This document shows, piece by piece, positions 44,595 through 55,726 of a stretch of 64,000 nt of DNA. Made by a program: the position numbers and the translations under genes. A model generated the notes under the pieces. That model was not told where the DNA came from. It was given only the letters and a program-made list of their open reading frames with translations, and searched no databases. Numbering within the stretch: the first letter of the stretch is position 1; each line of letters opens with the position of its first letter. This DNA is from Begonia masoniana (lineage: Eukaryota; Streptophyta; Magnoliopsida; Cucurbitales; Begoniaceae): assembly GCA_022432975.1 (NCBI GenBank), contig CM039512.1, forward strand, positions 42,941,124-43,005,123, read 5' to 3'.

Positions 44595-46841
44595 TTATTT
44601 CTTATGATAGGTTTCTAAAAACTTCTTCCAAAAAGCATGGATTGCCCAAGAAGGCAATGTGAGGGTAGGATTGAAAAAGGCATCCACTAGAGCTTGAAGT
44701 ACATCAGGATCAGAGGGTAGAGGGGCCTGATAGACTACCAAGTCCCTACAGGTATTAGTAATAGGAGAGGGTGCTGGAGAAGCCACCAGATCCTGGCTCG
44801 GAGAAGTCTCGACAGGAGCAACAGGAGATGTAGCCATTGGACTGGAGGGCTCGAAGGATGGCTCCAGTACAGAAGGAGCAGCAGGTAGAGAGAATGCCAG
44901 TTCAGACTCCTGTAGATCCAAAGGCATCACTCGAGAATCTGAAACAACCTCTGATCGGAGAAAAGGAAGGTGGATGTCTTCAAAAGGAGGCTCACTTGGA
45001 CAGGAAGAAGAATATGGTGCAGGGCCAAGAGCATCAACTTTAGATTGAAGAGCCTTCAGAGCACGGGAGAAAGACACTTTATCTTTTGCTATCTGACGTT
45101 CCATTTTACCCCGGTCTAAGGCAGCTTCACAGGCCAGATCAAGTTTGAGTTGTGAGATCTTTTCATCCATGGCTGTGCTAAGGTTGGCAATGGATGACTT
45201 CAACTCAAGGTATTGTTCCTCATTGATAGATGATCGCCTCTTATAAAGGATAGGAGTGGCAGGAGTGACAGTTGGGATGGTTGAGGGCATTGGAACTGTA
45301 AGAGGTAGGGAGACTATGGGAGCAGGGGGAATGGTTGGAGACACAGGTTGGACTGGGAGAGGTGGTAGAGGGGCAGAGACAGGCATTGAAAGAATCAGAG
45401 GAGGCTCAGGAACGGTGATGGCATCACAAACATCCTGATCAGACTCCTCTGGCAAGATAAGCTTGCGTTTCCTCGTTTGAACAACATCGGCCGGAGCAGT
45501 GTCCACAAGGGCTGCAGGCAGAGGAGGCTCAGAGGAGGCAGGTGGAGTACCATGGTTGAGTATAGAGGAAATGGTACGAAATACCGGAGAGATGGAGGGA
45601 AGAGAAGGCTGAGAAGGCAGGAGGAGAGAAGGTGGAGGGGAAGGAGGGGAAGGAGGGCTGGGTACAGGAGGGGCAGAAATAGCCTCAAAGGGATTTGCTG
45701 AAGCTAAAGAGGCAAGATGGCTAGGCCGGAGAGGAGGGGCAAGGAGTTTGGGCACTGGTGGAGGGAGTTTAGGGTGAGTTACCCGAGGACTAGGAGGAGA
45801 AAAATCAAAGCCTGGGATCTCAGAATCACCACAACTCTCTTGAACAGATGATTCCTCATCCAAACTAACGTCCTGTTTGCCTTTACGGGCAGCTTTGACT
45901 TTAGCAACCCTCTGCTTGGACTGGTCCAGAACAAATTTCCCTTGACGAGTTCTCTTAATTCCCATCCTGGTCAAGGTGTCTTTTGAGTAATAGCTGGTGG
46001 TTTTCAGACAAGTGGGATGCTCATCCTCAGGGAATTCAACCATATAATGCTGAAAGATTCTCATCAGCAGAAGGTTATAGGGAAGAGAGGTTGCAGGGCT
46101 TGAGGATACACTCTGAATCATTCGTCTCAAAATGATATAACCAATGTCAAGTGGGTCCTTCATATAGATGGCATAAAGGATGACTAGCTCCATGGTGCTA
46201 ATGTCATCATAATGACCTCCCTTAGGAAGAACATTATAGCAAATCATCTGATGAAAAAGACGGGCACGAATGGTTAGGTGTTTGCTCTTTAAGGGATTGG
46301 GTATATTTTGCGGATCTAGGGCAATTTCCCTTAAAAATTGTTGTCCATCAGGAAGTCTGAGAAAAGGAATTTCTTGACCAATGGCAAAAATTTTGGGACG
46401 TTGATCCAAATGGGGAGACCCCAAAATCTCATTGATGGATTTGGAAGTAAGTTCTATGTGTTTTCCATGCACATAGCTTGAAAGAAGAGAATTGTCAGAA
46501 GTATGGCTGAGATTAGCATAGAACATTCTAATGGCAGAGGGAAAATAGAAAGATTCAACCTCAAACAGCCCGATTAAACCAATATCAACTAAGGGGTCGA
46601 CAATGTTTAAAGGAACAAGCTCGTTAGGAACCATACCACGGCCTGGAATAACCTTCTTATCCTTGTAATCGCCGTGATACCGGATTTCTGCATCCTCATC
46701 TATAAAGTATAGAGACGGCCAGCTATTTGCCCGAGGGAACACACGGGCCGGACGGGTAATAGGTTTGGTTTTCTTTTTCGGAGGTCCCGCATCACCCCGA
46801 GACGATGAAGCGAGATGATCGTGATCGAAAGTCTGGTCCAT
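44595..46841 (-). CDS. 748-residue extra ORF of the SIRE element
   Basis: An intact frame lies between pol and the 3' LTR. Residues about 60-290 hold PNELVPLNIVDPLVDIGLI, FYFPSAIRMFYANL and KSINEILGSPHL. These resemble the plant transposon-associated domain often annotated as Transposase_32 / putative plant transposon protein (segments like V..FY.N and I.EFLG). Residues about 350-540 are dominated by proline, serine and leucine (PPSPPSPPPS). About 545-615 is charged and heptad-like (LKSSIANLSTAMDEKISQLK), a probable coiled coil. The end is ASPAP-rich, then a short globular C-terminus. No signal peptide or clear membrane span is seen, so a true envelope role is doubtful. Function unknown. Its uninterrupted length contrasts with the broken pol. 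Confidence 0.85.
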   Translation of the reverse strand: MDQTFDHDHLASSSRGDAGPPKKKTKPITRPARVFPRANSWPSLYFIDEDAEIRYHGDYKDKKVIPGRGMVPNELVPLNIVDPLVDIGLIGLFEVESFYFPSAIRMFYANLSHTSDNSLLSSYVHGKHIELTSKSINEILGSPHLDQRPKIFAIGQEIPFLRLPDGQQFLREIALDPQNIPNPLKSKHLTIRARLFHQMICYNVLPKGGHYDDISTMELVILYAIYMKDPLDIGYIILRRMIQSVSSSPATSLPYNLLLMRIFQHYMVEFPEDEHPTCLKTTSYYSKDTLTRMGIKRTRQGKFVLDQSKQRVAKVKAARKGKQDVSLDEESSVQESCGDSEIPGFDFSPPSPRVTHPKLPPPVPKLLAPPLRPSHLASLASANPFEAISAPPVPSPPSPPSPPPSLLLPSQPSLPSISPVFRTISSILNHGTPPASSEPPLPAALVDTAPADVVQTRKRKLILPEESDQDVCDAITVPEPPLILSMPVSAPLPPLPVQPVSPTIPPAPIVSLPLTVPMPSTIPTVTPATPILYKRRSSINEEQYLELKSSIANLSTAMDEKISQLKLDLACEAALDRGKMERQIAKDKVSFSRALKALQSKVDALGPAPYSSSCPSEPPFEDIHLPFLRSEVVSDSRVMPLDLQESELAFSLPAAPSVLEPSFEPSSPMATSPVAPVETSPSQDLVASPAPSPITNTCRDLVVYQAPLPSDPDVLQALVDAFFNPTLTLPSWAIHAFWKKFLETYHKK

Positions 46842-47165
46842 TGGAGAATTTTTTTTTTTTTTTTTTTTTTTTTTGTGAAGATGACCTAGAGAACGAAAGG
46901 GTTTAAGGCGAGGGTTTCTCTGAGAGCGCGCGAAAGATGAAGCGTCTGGGAGAAGAAATCGAGTTTAAACGAGAGAGAACCACGCCTGACATAATGAAAT
47001 CACACGTGTAAAACAGATAGTGCCTGATTGCAGACACGTGTCGGCAGATTAGAAAATATATCATCCGGTCTGTGGATGATGTATTTCACTTCCGGTGAAT
47101 AGTAAACACACCGGATAGGGTGAAAAAACAAAAACAGAAAAAAAATAGGAAAACCATAACAATCC

Positions 47166-48647
47166 TTAACTTTTCTTATACTTGAGAAGACCTAATCTTA
47201 TTCTAATACCACAGAAGGTTTTCTCATCCAACGGTTTTGTGAAAATATCTGCCAATTGATCAACTGAATTAACAAACTCTAAAGAAATATCACCTCTTTG
47301 AACATGATCTCTAATAAAGTGATATCTGACATCTATGTGTTTTGTTCTAGAGTGCTGAATTGGATTCTTGGAAATATTAATAGCACTGGTGTTATCACAC
47401 CGAATAGGAATCCTATCATAAAACAGATTGTAATCTTCCAAAGTTTGTTTCATCCAAAGCATTTGTGCACAACAACTGCCTGCAGCAATATATTCACTTT
47501 CAGCAGTTGACAATGCAACAGAATTTTGTTTCTTAGAATACCACGAAACAAGAGATTCACCAAGGAATTGACAAGTTCCACTGGTGCTTTTCCTATCCAC
47601 TAGACTACCTGCATAATCAGAATCTGAGTATCCTATTAGACTGAAAGAAGTACCTTTTGGATACCATAAGCCTAAGTCAGGTGTCCCACTTAAATATTTA
47701 AAAATCCTTTTGACAGCACTTAAGTGAGATTCCTTAGGGGCAGCCTGAAATCTAGCACAAAGACATACACTGAAAAGAATATCTGGCCTGCTTGCAGTCA
47801 GATATAACAGAGATCCAATCATACCACGATACTTCTTGATATCTACATTTACTCCTTTTTCATCTTTATCCAATTTAGTAGTGGTACTCATGGGAGTCTT
47901 AGAAGATTTGACAGATTCTAATCCGAATTTCTTAAGGAGTTCCTTAATGTATTTTTCTTGACAGAAGAAAATTCCATCAGGAGATTGACAGATCTGGAAA
48001 CCTAAGAAAAACTTTAACTCCCCCATCATACTCATTTCAAATTCACTTTGCATGAGGGAAGAAAACTCATTACACATTTTGACATTTGTTGATCCAAAAA
48101 TAATGTCATCGACATAAATTTGAACTAATAGAATGTCTGCATCCTTTTGCATGGTAAATAGAGTTGAATCAGAATTACCCTTTTTGAAATTTCTTTTTTC
48201 AAGGAAATTCTTCAATCTATCATACCAAGCTCTAGGAGCCTGCTTAAGACCGTAGAGAGCTTTCCTAAGTTTGTAGACATGATCGAGTTTATCAAAGGCT
48301 TCAAAACCTAAAGGTTGCTCTACATAAACCTCTTCTGTAATATAACCATTTAAGAATGCACTCTTTACATCCATTTGAAAGAGTGTGAAGTTTTTGTAGC
48401 AAGCAAAGGCAAGAAGCATCCTAATTGACTCTAATCTAGCTACAGGGGCAAAAGATTCCTCAAAATCAATTCCCTCTTCCTGAGAGTACCCCTTAGCAAC
48501 TAGTCTAGCCTTGTTTCTCACAACAATCCCACTTTCATCCAATTTATTCTTATAAACCCATTTGGTTCCAATAATGGGATGATCCTTAGGCCGTGGAACA
48601 AGTTCCCATACCTTGCTCCTTTCAAATTGATTTAGCTCCTCTTGCAT
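47166..48647 (-). CDS. SIRE reverse transcriptase / RNase H (pol 3' part)
   Basis: A 493-codon frame. It begins [20 protein letters not shown] and contains [32 protein letters not shown], the catalytic region [13 protein letters not shown] (YVDD), [16 protein letters not shown] and the RNase H segments [25 protein letters not shown] and [17 protein letters not shown], ending at [11 protein letters not shown] and a short tail. All core copia RT and RNase H motifs are present. The natural start is upstream: a one-base shift near 48680 disconnects the frame from the linker frame 49006-48650, where the expected [10 protein letters not shown] reading is out of frame. Confidence 0.9.
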   Translation of the reverse strand: MQEELNQFERSKVWELVPRPKDHPIIGTKWVYKNKLDESGIVVRNKARLVAKGYSQEEGIDFEESFAPVARLESIRMLLAFACYKNFTLFQMDVKSAFLNGYITEEVYVEQPLGFEAFDKLDHVYKLRKALYGLKQAPRAWYDRLKNFLEKRNFKKGNSDSTLFTMQKDADILLVQIYVDDIIFGSTNVKMCNEFSSLMQSEFEMSMMGELKFFLGFQICQSPDGIFFCQEKYIKELLKKFGLESVKSSKTPMSTTTKLDKDEKGVNVDIKKYRGMIGSLLYLTASRPDILFSVCLCARFQAAPKESHLSAVKRIFKYLSGTPDLGLWYPKGTSFSLIGYSDSDYAGSLVDRKSTSGTCQFLGESLVSWYSKKQNSVALSTAESEYIAAGSCCAQMLWMKQTLEDYNLFYDRIPIRCDNTSAINISKNPIQHSRTKHIDVRYHFIRDHVQRGDISLEFVNSVDQLADIFTKPLDEKTFCGIRIRLGLLKYKKS

Positions 48648-48959
48648 AGCTAAAATCCAGTTTTCATCACTCTCGGCCTCCTCAAATTCTTAGGCTCTAC
48701 TTGAGAGATAAATGCCACATTGGCACAGAGATTCCTAAGAGAGGATCTAGTCTTAACTCCTAATGAAGGATCACCTAAGACTTCATCTATTGGATGGTTT
48801 CGGACATATTTCCAATCTCTAGGAAGAGTAGGATTTTCATCCTTAAGAGGGATAATATCTAGAGAAGTTGAAGAAGGTTCTAGAGATTTTTCTACAAGAG
48901 CAGGATCACTAGGCTTTTCTAAAGAAAGGGAATCTAGTTGATTATCCAAAGTATCATCC

Positions 48960-50273
48960 TCATTCCACATTGATTGTGGGTTGAAGAGACTCATCAAAGT
49001 TAACATGGACAGATTCTTCTACAACAAGAGTTCTTCTATTGAATACTCTATAAGCTTTGCTGGAAAGGGAATAGCCCAGAAAAATTCCAATATCAGATTT
49101 GGAATCGAATTTTCCTAAGTTATCCTTAGTATTGAGAATGAAGCATTTACTGCCAAAGGCTCTAAAATACTTGACAGAAGGAGTTTTTCCACTCCAGAGC
49201 TCATAGGGAGTTTTCTCTAGGATAGGTCTTATGGAGACCCTATTAAGCACATAGCATGCTGTGGCAACAGCCTCAGCCCAGAAATACTTAGGAAGAGAAT
49301 TTTCATTGAGCATAGTCCTAGCAAGCTCTTGGAGAGATCTATTCTTCCTCTCAACAACACCATTTTGCTGAGGGGTCCTAGGAGAAGAGAAGTTGTGCTC
49401 AATCCCATGTTTGAGACACAAGAGTTCGAATCTTTCGTTTTCAAATTCTCCACCATGATCACTACGAATAGCAATTATGGTGAGCTCCTTTTCATTCTGA
49501 ACTCTTTTCCTAAAACTAGAGAAGGTATCAAAGGTCTCGTCCTTTGACTTCAGAAAGTAAACCCAAGTGAATCTAGAGAAATCGTCAACAATGACAAAAG
49601 CATAGAATTTTCCTCCTAGGCTGGCTATGTTGGAAGGACCAAAGAGGTCCATATGAAGGAGTTGGAGAGGCTTAGAAGTAGAAATTGCATTCTTAGATGC
49701 AAAGGAGCTTTTGATTTGCTTGCCCATTTGACAAGCTTCACAGACTTTATCCTTTTCAAAAGATATCTTAGGAATACCTCTAACTAAATTATCCTTAGTA
49801 ATCTTAGCTAAGGTATCCATTCCTACGTGTCCTAATCTCCTATGCCAGATCCAAGCATCATGAGAAGAATTAACAGCAAAGCATTTTTCATCTGATACAG
49901 CAATATCATCTAAATCAATAGTATAGATGTTATCTTTCCTATAACCAGTGAACAGAGTTGTGTCATTAGATGCATCTTTAATTATACATGAGGTTGATTT
50001 AAAAATCACCTCATATCCTTTATCACATAATTGGCTAATACTAAGCAGATTATGCTTTAATCCATCAACTAATAAAACATTCTCAATAATAGGATTAAAG
50101 CTGTTACCTATGTTGCCAATGCCAACAATTTTACCCTTTTGGTTTCCACCAAAGGTAACACTTCCTTTCTTCTTGTTGACAACTGCAAACTTGGTTGAGT
50201 CTCCTGTCATATGCCTCGAACATCCACTGTCGAGATACCATTGATTTTTCCCAGGAGAACAGTCAACCTGCAA
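48960..50273 (-). CDS. SIRE protease-integrase (pol 5' part)
   Basis: A 437-codon frame. It carries WYLDSGCSRHMTGD (aspartic protease, D-S-G), WHRRLGHVGMDTLAKI and CEACQMGKQ (the HHCC zinc-binding region of the integrase N-terminus), then LLHMDLFGP, VDDFSRFTWVYFLK, IRSDHGGEFEN and PQQNGVVERKNRSLQE (DDE core), and FGSKCFILNTKD to FLGYS at the C-terminus. It ends FDESLQPTINVE and a stop; the acidic linker continues in another frame (49006-48650), so a frameshift lies near 48990. It is in the -1 frame relative to gag, with the gag TGA stop just upstream. Confidence 0.9.
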   Translation of the reverse strand: MQVDCSPGKNQWYLDSGCSRHMTGDSTKFAVVNKKKGSVTFGGNQKGKIVGIGNIGNSFNPIIENVLLVDGLKHNLLSISQLCDKGYEVIFKSTSCIIKDASNDTTLFTGYRKDNIYTIDLDDIAVSDEKCFAVNSSHDAWIWHRRLGHVGMDTLAKITKDNLVRGIPKISFEKDKVCEACQMGKQIKSSFASKNAISTSKPLQLLHMDLFGPSNIASLGGKFYAFVIVDDFSRFTWVYFLKSKDETFDTFSSFRKRVQNEKELTIIAIRSDHGGEFENERFELLCLKHGIEHNFSSPRTPQQNGVVERKNRSLQELARTMLNENSLPKYFWAEAVATACYVLNRVSIRPILEKTPYELWSGKTPSVKYFRAFGSKCFILNTKDNLGKFDSKSDIGIFLGYSLSSKAYRVFNRRTLVVEESVHVNFDESLQPTINVE

Positions 50274-50281
50274 AACAGAGA

Positions 50282-51877
50282 TCAGGTTGTCTTCTTAGGT
50301 ACCCAAATCTTTTGGGTCCTAGTGTTAGGCCTGGTTCCCTTAGGAACCCATTGTAAATTGCTACCTGGTTTCTTACTGTTTGTTTTTAATGGGCATAGAA
50401 ATGATTTATGACCAACTTCATTGCATATATGACAGGTAGACGATTTAACAAAGAAATTCTTAAAAGCTTTCTTTTTATTAGGCTTGTCATAACCTAATCC
50501 TGTTCTGTCAAAATTTGCTCTCTGTCCTCCTATTACCATCTTAAATAATTTTTCGCCCTTAGTGAAGTTCAGAAGAATATTATTCAAATTTTCATTTTTG
50601 CTTTTAAGCTCATCAATCTCTTTGACATGCAAATTATTTTCCTTGACATGAATTTCTACCATGTTTGCATTTTCCTTTTTCAAAGCATTGTATTTGGTTT
50701 TTAACATGCCAAATTGTTTCACCAAATCATTAAATGCATCTATTAATTCACCATCTTCATTGTCACTTTCGCTATCACTTAAAATACTTGAGGAAGAAAT
50801 ACTAACCTTTTCCTCGTGTGCCATGAAGCACAGATTTGCAACTTCCTCATCTTCTGAAGAGGAGGTATCACCTTCACTGTCATCCCAAGTGGCCTTCATA
50901 GCCTTCTTCTTGAACTTCTTAGGATACTTCTTTGTCTGTGGGCAATCTGCCTTCATGTGGCCAGGCTTTCCACATCCAAAGCAAGTGATTTCCTTCTCCT
51001 TGTGAGATTTCTCACCCTTTGGAAATCTCCGACCTTGCATTCTTTTTCTTTGGAGGAATTTGCTGAACCTCCTTGTAATGAGGGCTATATCCTCATCATC
51101 TTCTTCTTCTTCTTCCTCCTCAGACATATCTTGTTTACTGGAAGAAGCTTTCATAGCAATGTCTTTTCTTTTTGAAGTCTCTTTCTCCTTGAGGTCCTCC
51201 TTCTCGTTTGACCTCATTGTGATCTCATGTGTCATAAGAGATCCAATGAGTTCCTCAAGTTTCAGAGCCTTGAGATCCTTTGCTTCCTGTATGGCAGTCA
51301 CCTTTGGCTGCCAGCTTCTTGGAAGACATCTGAGGATCTTCCTAACCTGTTCTTCACTAGAATAAGATTTACCAAGAGCTTTCAAGCCATTAGTTATGTT
51401 AGTAAATCTAGTAAACATGGAAGAGACAGATTCATCTTTGGGCATGGAGAATAGTTCATATTCATGTATGAGCATATTAAGTTTACTCTCCTTTACTTGG
51501 TTTGTGCCCTCATGTGTGACCTCTAGTAAGTGCCAAATCTCCTGTGCACTTTCACACCCTTGTACTCTATTAAATTCATCTCTATTCAGAGCACAGTACA
51601 GGGTATTTATAGCTTTAGCATTCAGGCTCAAGTTTCTCTTATCGGTATCATTTAGTTCATGTGACTCTTTAGGAACTCTAATACCATTCTCTGTTTTAAC
51701 AGCTATGTATGGACCATTTTCTATATTATTCCACAAGTCATAGTCCATAGCCTGAACATAAATTCTCATTCTAGATTTCCAGTAAACATAGTCATTTCCA
51801 TCAAAGAATGGAGGTCTAGTGGTAGACTGACCTTCCATTTGAGTAGAGTGTGTGTTGAATGCCATTTCAGATAACAC
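50282..51877 (-). CDS. SIRE gag
   Basis: 531 residues. Residues 15-230 are the copia UBN2-type gag domain (FFDGNDYVYWKSRMRIYVQ, LSLNAKAINTLYCAL, IWHLLEVTHEG, LRCLPRSWQPKVTAI). An acidic stretch EEEEEEEDDED follows, then the CCHC knuckle CFGCGKPGHMKADC, another acidic region, a coiled coil (LKKENANMVEIHVKE, IDELKSKNENLNNIL) and a second knuckle-like CHICNEVGHKSFLC near the end. It finishes KIWVPKKTT at a TGA. The frame is intact. It forms the virus-like particle that packages the element RNA. Confidence 0.92.
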   Translation of the reverse strand: MLSEMAFNTHSTQMEGQSTTRPPFFDGNDYVYWKSRMRIYVQAMDYDLWNNIENGPYIAVKTENGIRVPKESHELNDTDKRNLSLNAKAINTLYCALNRDEFNRVQGCESAQEIWHLLEVTHEGTNQVKESKLNMLIHEYELFSMPKDESVSSMFTRFTNITNGLKALGKSYSSEEQVRKILRCLPRSWQPKVTAIQEAKDLKALKLEELIGSLMTHEITMRSNEKEDLKEKETSKRKDIAMKASSSKQDMSEEEEEEEDDEDIALITRRFSKFLQRKRMQGRRFPKGEKSHKEKEITCFGCGKPGHMKADCPQTKKYPKKFKKKAMKATWDDSEGDTSSSEDEEVANLCFMAHEEKVSISSSSILSDSESDNEDGELIDAFNDLVKQFGMLKTKYNALKKENANMVEIHVKENNLHVKEIDELKSKNENLNNILLNFTKGEKLFKMVIGGQRANFDRTGLGYDKPNKKKAFKNFFVKSSTCHICNEVGHKSFLCPLKTNSKKPGSNLQWVPKGTRPNTRTQKIWVPKKTT

Positions 51878-51930
51878 ACTATTTTAATATAAACTACTTA
51901 GACAATATTAAACCTCGCTCTGATACCAAT

Positions 51931-53366
51931 TGTAGGACCGGAATTGTCTAAGAGGGGGGTGAATTAGACTTTTAAAAATTTAATCTAATAATCAATTAGT
52001 TTTACTCTCTTGATTTGTCTAATAGCAAATACGGTAATATCAAAAATAAAAAGAGAGTAAGAGAGATTTAACACCAGTACTTTTTACGTGGTTCGGCCAA
52101 ACTGCCTACGTCCACGCTTCAAGGCTCACCCCTTGAAGATCCTTACCCTTCTCCTCAACGAGAATCAATGGATCGGGATTCCGGGCTCCGATCAAATGCC
52201 TTTACACTTTTGGATTGAACTTTCACGGGCGTCAATCCACTGCCTTACACAGATTTGAGTTTGTAAACTTTTAAGCTCACTCTACAACCTCACAGGATGA
52301 ATCTCAAGTTTCAAATGAGAGATGTAGAGAAAAAATACAGAGAGTTAATCTTTCGCAGCTAGGGCTCAGAATTCAAATTGGCAAAAGTTTTTTTTTTTTT
52401 TTTTTTTCTTCGAGCTCTAACCTTAACTTAAATACTCTGTCTGCAAAAGTAAGCTTGGCTTCAATGCTCCTTATCCAATAATAGAAGCTTAGTTACCGTT
52501 GGAGCAACTTTCGTACAAGTTCAGGTAGCCGTTGCCGTTTGTAGTTGCAATTCGTCGTCGCCATTAATGTTCTGGAGTTATGGCTGAAAACGACGTCACT
52601 GTAGTTTCGCAGCTAATTTGAATTCTGGCGGAAGACAAAGCTTATTTAGTCCTGAACCGCTATCGGATGATGAAGCTGTAAAACCCTTGAACCGGCACCG
52701 GAAGATGAAGCTTTAAAAACGCTGTCGTTTGATGATCGGTAGTGTAACTTAATTTCCACTTCTGCCTTTGTCGTTTAGTGGCCGGTATGTTGATGACTTG
52801 ATTTCACTTCCGCCTTTGTCGTTTAGTGGCCGGTAGTGTAACTAGATTTCCACTTCCGCCTTTGTCGTTTAGTGGCCGGTAGTGTAATTTGATTTCCACT
52901 TCTGCCTTTGTCGTTTAGTGAGCGGTGGACTTCTTCATTTTCGCTTATCCGCTCTTGTCGTTTTGTGACCGGAAGAGTATTCTTGTAAACGACTCCGCTT
53001 TTGTCGTTTTGTGACCGGAAGAGTATTCTTGTAAACGACTCCGCTCTTGTCGTTTTGTGACCGGAAGTGTATTCTTGTAAACGACTCCGCTCTTGTCGTT
53101 TTGTGACCGGAAGAGTATTCTTGTAAACGACTCCGCTCTTGTCGTTTTGTGACCGGAAGTGTGATTTAACTTATTTAATATATTTCAATCCTGTACACTT
53201 AATCATATGCATTAGATACTAAAATACCCTTATCAAGGGCATTTCCAACAGATTAAAATCATATGCCTAATTTATAATTCTCATTTAGTAAACATAATCA
53301 AATGATATTATCATATAAACATATCATCAAAAACATATTTAGACTTAAACATCAATTAAGTCAACA
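51931..53366 (-). repeat. 5' LTR of SIRE element
   Basis: 1436 bp, nearly identical to 42922-44355 outside the tandem arrays. Here the first array is shorter (about 52745-52930) and the second longer (about 52955-53165), so copy numbers differ between the two LTRs of the same element. Confidence 0.95.
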
Positions 53367-53371
53367 AAAAC

Positions 53372-55726
53372 AACCATAAAAACAATTTACATAAAACTTA
53401 AAACAATATATTAAAAACAATTAAAAACAAATAAAGTGCATCGGTGAAGGGAGGGACAAACTTTTGTCCCTGAAAAATTAGGGGCGATCAATCGCCACCA
53501 CCAAAAATTGGAGGGGCGAACGATCGCCCCTCCTTGTGGCGAACAATCGCCACGCTCCCTGGATTTCTCCAGGGAGTGCGACCAGTCTTGGCGATTGATC
53601 GCCCCTCTTGGCGATCAGTCGCCAAGCGTTCTGCCTCCCTTCCCCTTCTTTTCTTTTTCTCCTTCCCCATGTCTTCTTTCTTTTCCTTTCCCTGTAAAAA
53701 CATACACTGCCACACTTAACCACTTTTTCATTCATTTCCAATCCATTTCATAACAACTTCAACATAACAACTCTTTTCTCTCAACGTACCATTCACACTT
53801 CACTAATCCCTCGTTTAACGACTCAAAACGCATTTTTAAAAGTGGTAAGACTTTATGAAAACAAACCGCGTGGATGTGTTTAAAAACTAAACATTTTCTC
53901 ATGCTAAAATCACCAGCAGTTCATAAAATAGTTTCCAAAAAGTTTAAAAAACATCAAAACATAACCTATCAACTAACCAGATTCCCAAACATCCTAAAAT
54001 GTTCTAACTATATAATTATTCTAACTACCGTGTTCCTAAAATATACGCTTACTTCCCCCACGGGGCAAAAGGAGCATCGACTGCCCAGCGCACTCCCACG
54101 GGCCATCCTCCTTCAACTGCATCATTCCTTAGGTGGACGGATCTCGTCCTCACCTATGTCAAGGTCACCTACACTATAAAGACACCTATGAGATAAAAAT
54201 TTCAGCAAGCTCTACGTAAATGCTATGCATGAATATGTATGCAATTTTTATAACATCATCACTCATGCATTCATTCATTCATTCTCACCGTGACATTCTT
54301 TTGGTTATCGAAGCATATCACTCGACAGATGGATAGGGCACGTCAAGCGGTTAGACTGCCCGCACCATTTGAAGGGAGGAAAACCCGCTCACCACGGAAC
54401 GCCAGGTCTGAACCTCACCCCGATAACCACATACATGGGGTTGTTTACATGATACTTTACTTGCACTCTTTTCTTGAAATAAATGCTTAAATTCATTTTC
54501 ATGACGTTTTGAAACCATGATGTATGAACAGGTCAATATAAACATACAAAATGAACATACCATTAAAACTCTACGAATACCATCAAAACAATCAACCTAT
54601 AAAAACAACCGAACCTAAACTACCCAACTAAGACAATTAGACGAAACAATGACCAACTTAAGCAAGTACAACTCCAACATATCCTCGACAACAAATTCGG
54701 CTTATGGTGTAGGCCAATAGGCCACAGTAAGTCACGAGAACTTACCTCGCGTCCGTTGCAAATTCAAGCTACTTCCACGAGCTTTGTTCACCTAAGGCAA
54801 TTTCACAATATTGTCATTAAAACGAGTTTAAACTATTAACGTCCAAATTTAACGAAACCTTAACTAAGGAAATTCCTTAAAACCCTAATTTGATTCATTG
54901 AAGCATTTTATTGAGCACCTTGAGCTCGTTATCCATAAAACTCCATTAATGAGATTTTTAAGTTTTCCAACAACCCAAAATTCACCTTAACGTCCATTAA
55001 TTCGCCCAACTACTTCCAATGCCATTTAATACATTTACTAAGGTTATAAATAAGGAAACTCTAGCTATTTCTAGCATTACTCAACTATTTCGTGAAAACC
55101 CTAAACAAACCCTAATTGTTTAACTCCGTAAAAATCGAAATAAACCTTCCTAAAACTTTAGAATCATACCTAGAGTTGCGATTGAAGAAGAAAATGTTAA
55201 AAACAGAGGTTGATCGGAGAGCGTTGGTTGTCGGAATGGAGATCGCCGTGAAGGAGAAGGAAATGTCGTGAGAGGGAGGAAAACCAGAGAATCGTGAATG
55301 AGGGAGAAGAGAAAAGAATTTTGTTTTTAATTAAATTTTTGACTTTGTAAATTACCGTTTCGCCCTTCCTTTGATTTTCTATTTGTTTCGTCGCTTGTTT
55401 CGTTAATTGTCTAACGATTCAGTTTCTCCAAATTTCTTTATTTCACCAATAACTTCATTACTGTAAGGGTTCTATTAAAACTGTCCGTTCGCAATTCGGA
55501 CCTCGTTTACTATTTTTACCAAAGTATCCTTTATATTACGATAAATGTAATTCTCGTAAAATTAGCGTTACGACTCCTAAAATTCTCGAAATTTTCTTAA
55601 AATCTTTATTAATTATTAGGATCGTAATAACGCTTTCTTTTCATAAAACCGACTTAATTTGATATAATTACAAAAATACCATTTACATTCAATTTAATAA
55701 ATCCTGTAAAAGAATCGGGTGTTACA
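53372..55726 (-). repeat. Gypsy 5' LTR, part right of the SIRE insertion
   Basis: Continues the LTR begun at 42767 and ends GGTGTTACA. 53480-53640 holds repeated inverse words around GGGGCGATCAATCGCC and GATCGCCCCTC that could form hairpins. 54535-55726 matches the left LTR. The plus-strand frames at 53508-53753 arise from these repeats and are not considered genes. Confidence 0.9.

Larger units (their letters stand above)
42922..53366 (-). mobile_element. SIRE-type Ty1/copia retrotransposon with extra ORF
   Basis: A complete 10,445-bp element. LTRs are 42922-44355 (3') and 51931-53366 (5'), nearly identical. A perfect duplication AAAAC lies at 42917-42921 and 53367-53371. The complement of GCTCTGATACCA (51917-51928) is the initiator-methionine primer site beside the 5' LTR. 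The polypurine tract AAAAAGGGGGAGAT (minus strand) is next to the 3' LTR. Order on the minus strand is gag, protease-integrase, RT-RNase H, then a 748-residue ORF before the 3' LTR, the place where SIRE-lineage elements carry an envelope-like ORF. Pol has frameshifts, so this copy is probably not autonomous. Confidence 0.95.
38127..55726 (-). mobile_element. Gag-only Ty3/gypsy element carrying the SIRE insertion
   Basis: The right (5') LTR is 42767-42921 plus 53372-55726 (about 2.5 kb without the insertion). It starts TGTGACGACCC and ends GGTGTTACA on the plus strand. The left (3') LTR is truncated and covers 38127-39328, matching 54535-55726. The complement of GCTTTAATACCA (42750-42761) is a primer site next to the 5' LTR. 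Just inside the left LTR the minus strand has the purine-rich AATTAAGGTGGGTAGAA. Internal DNA encodes only gag (42515-41485). No protease, RT or integrase is visible in 39329-41484, so it is non-autonomous or heavily eroded. Confidence 0.85.

Noticed and set aside
44837..45701. Plus-strand frames opposite the 748-residue ORF
   Set aside because: Shadow frames created by its proline-rich coding sequence.
53478..53753. Small proteins on both strands in the gypsy LTR
   Set aside because: They arise from the GGCGATCAATCGCC-type inverted words of the LTR and have no domain.
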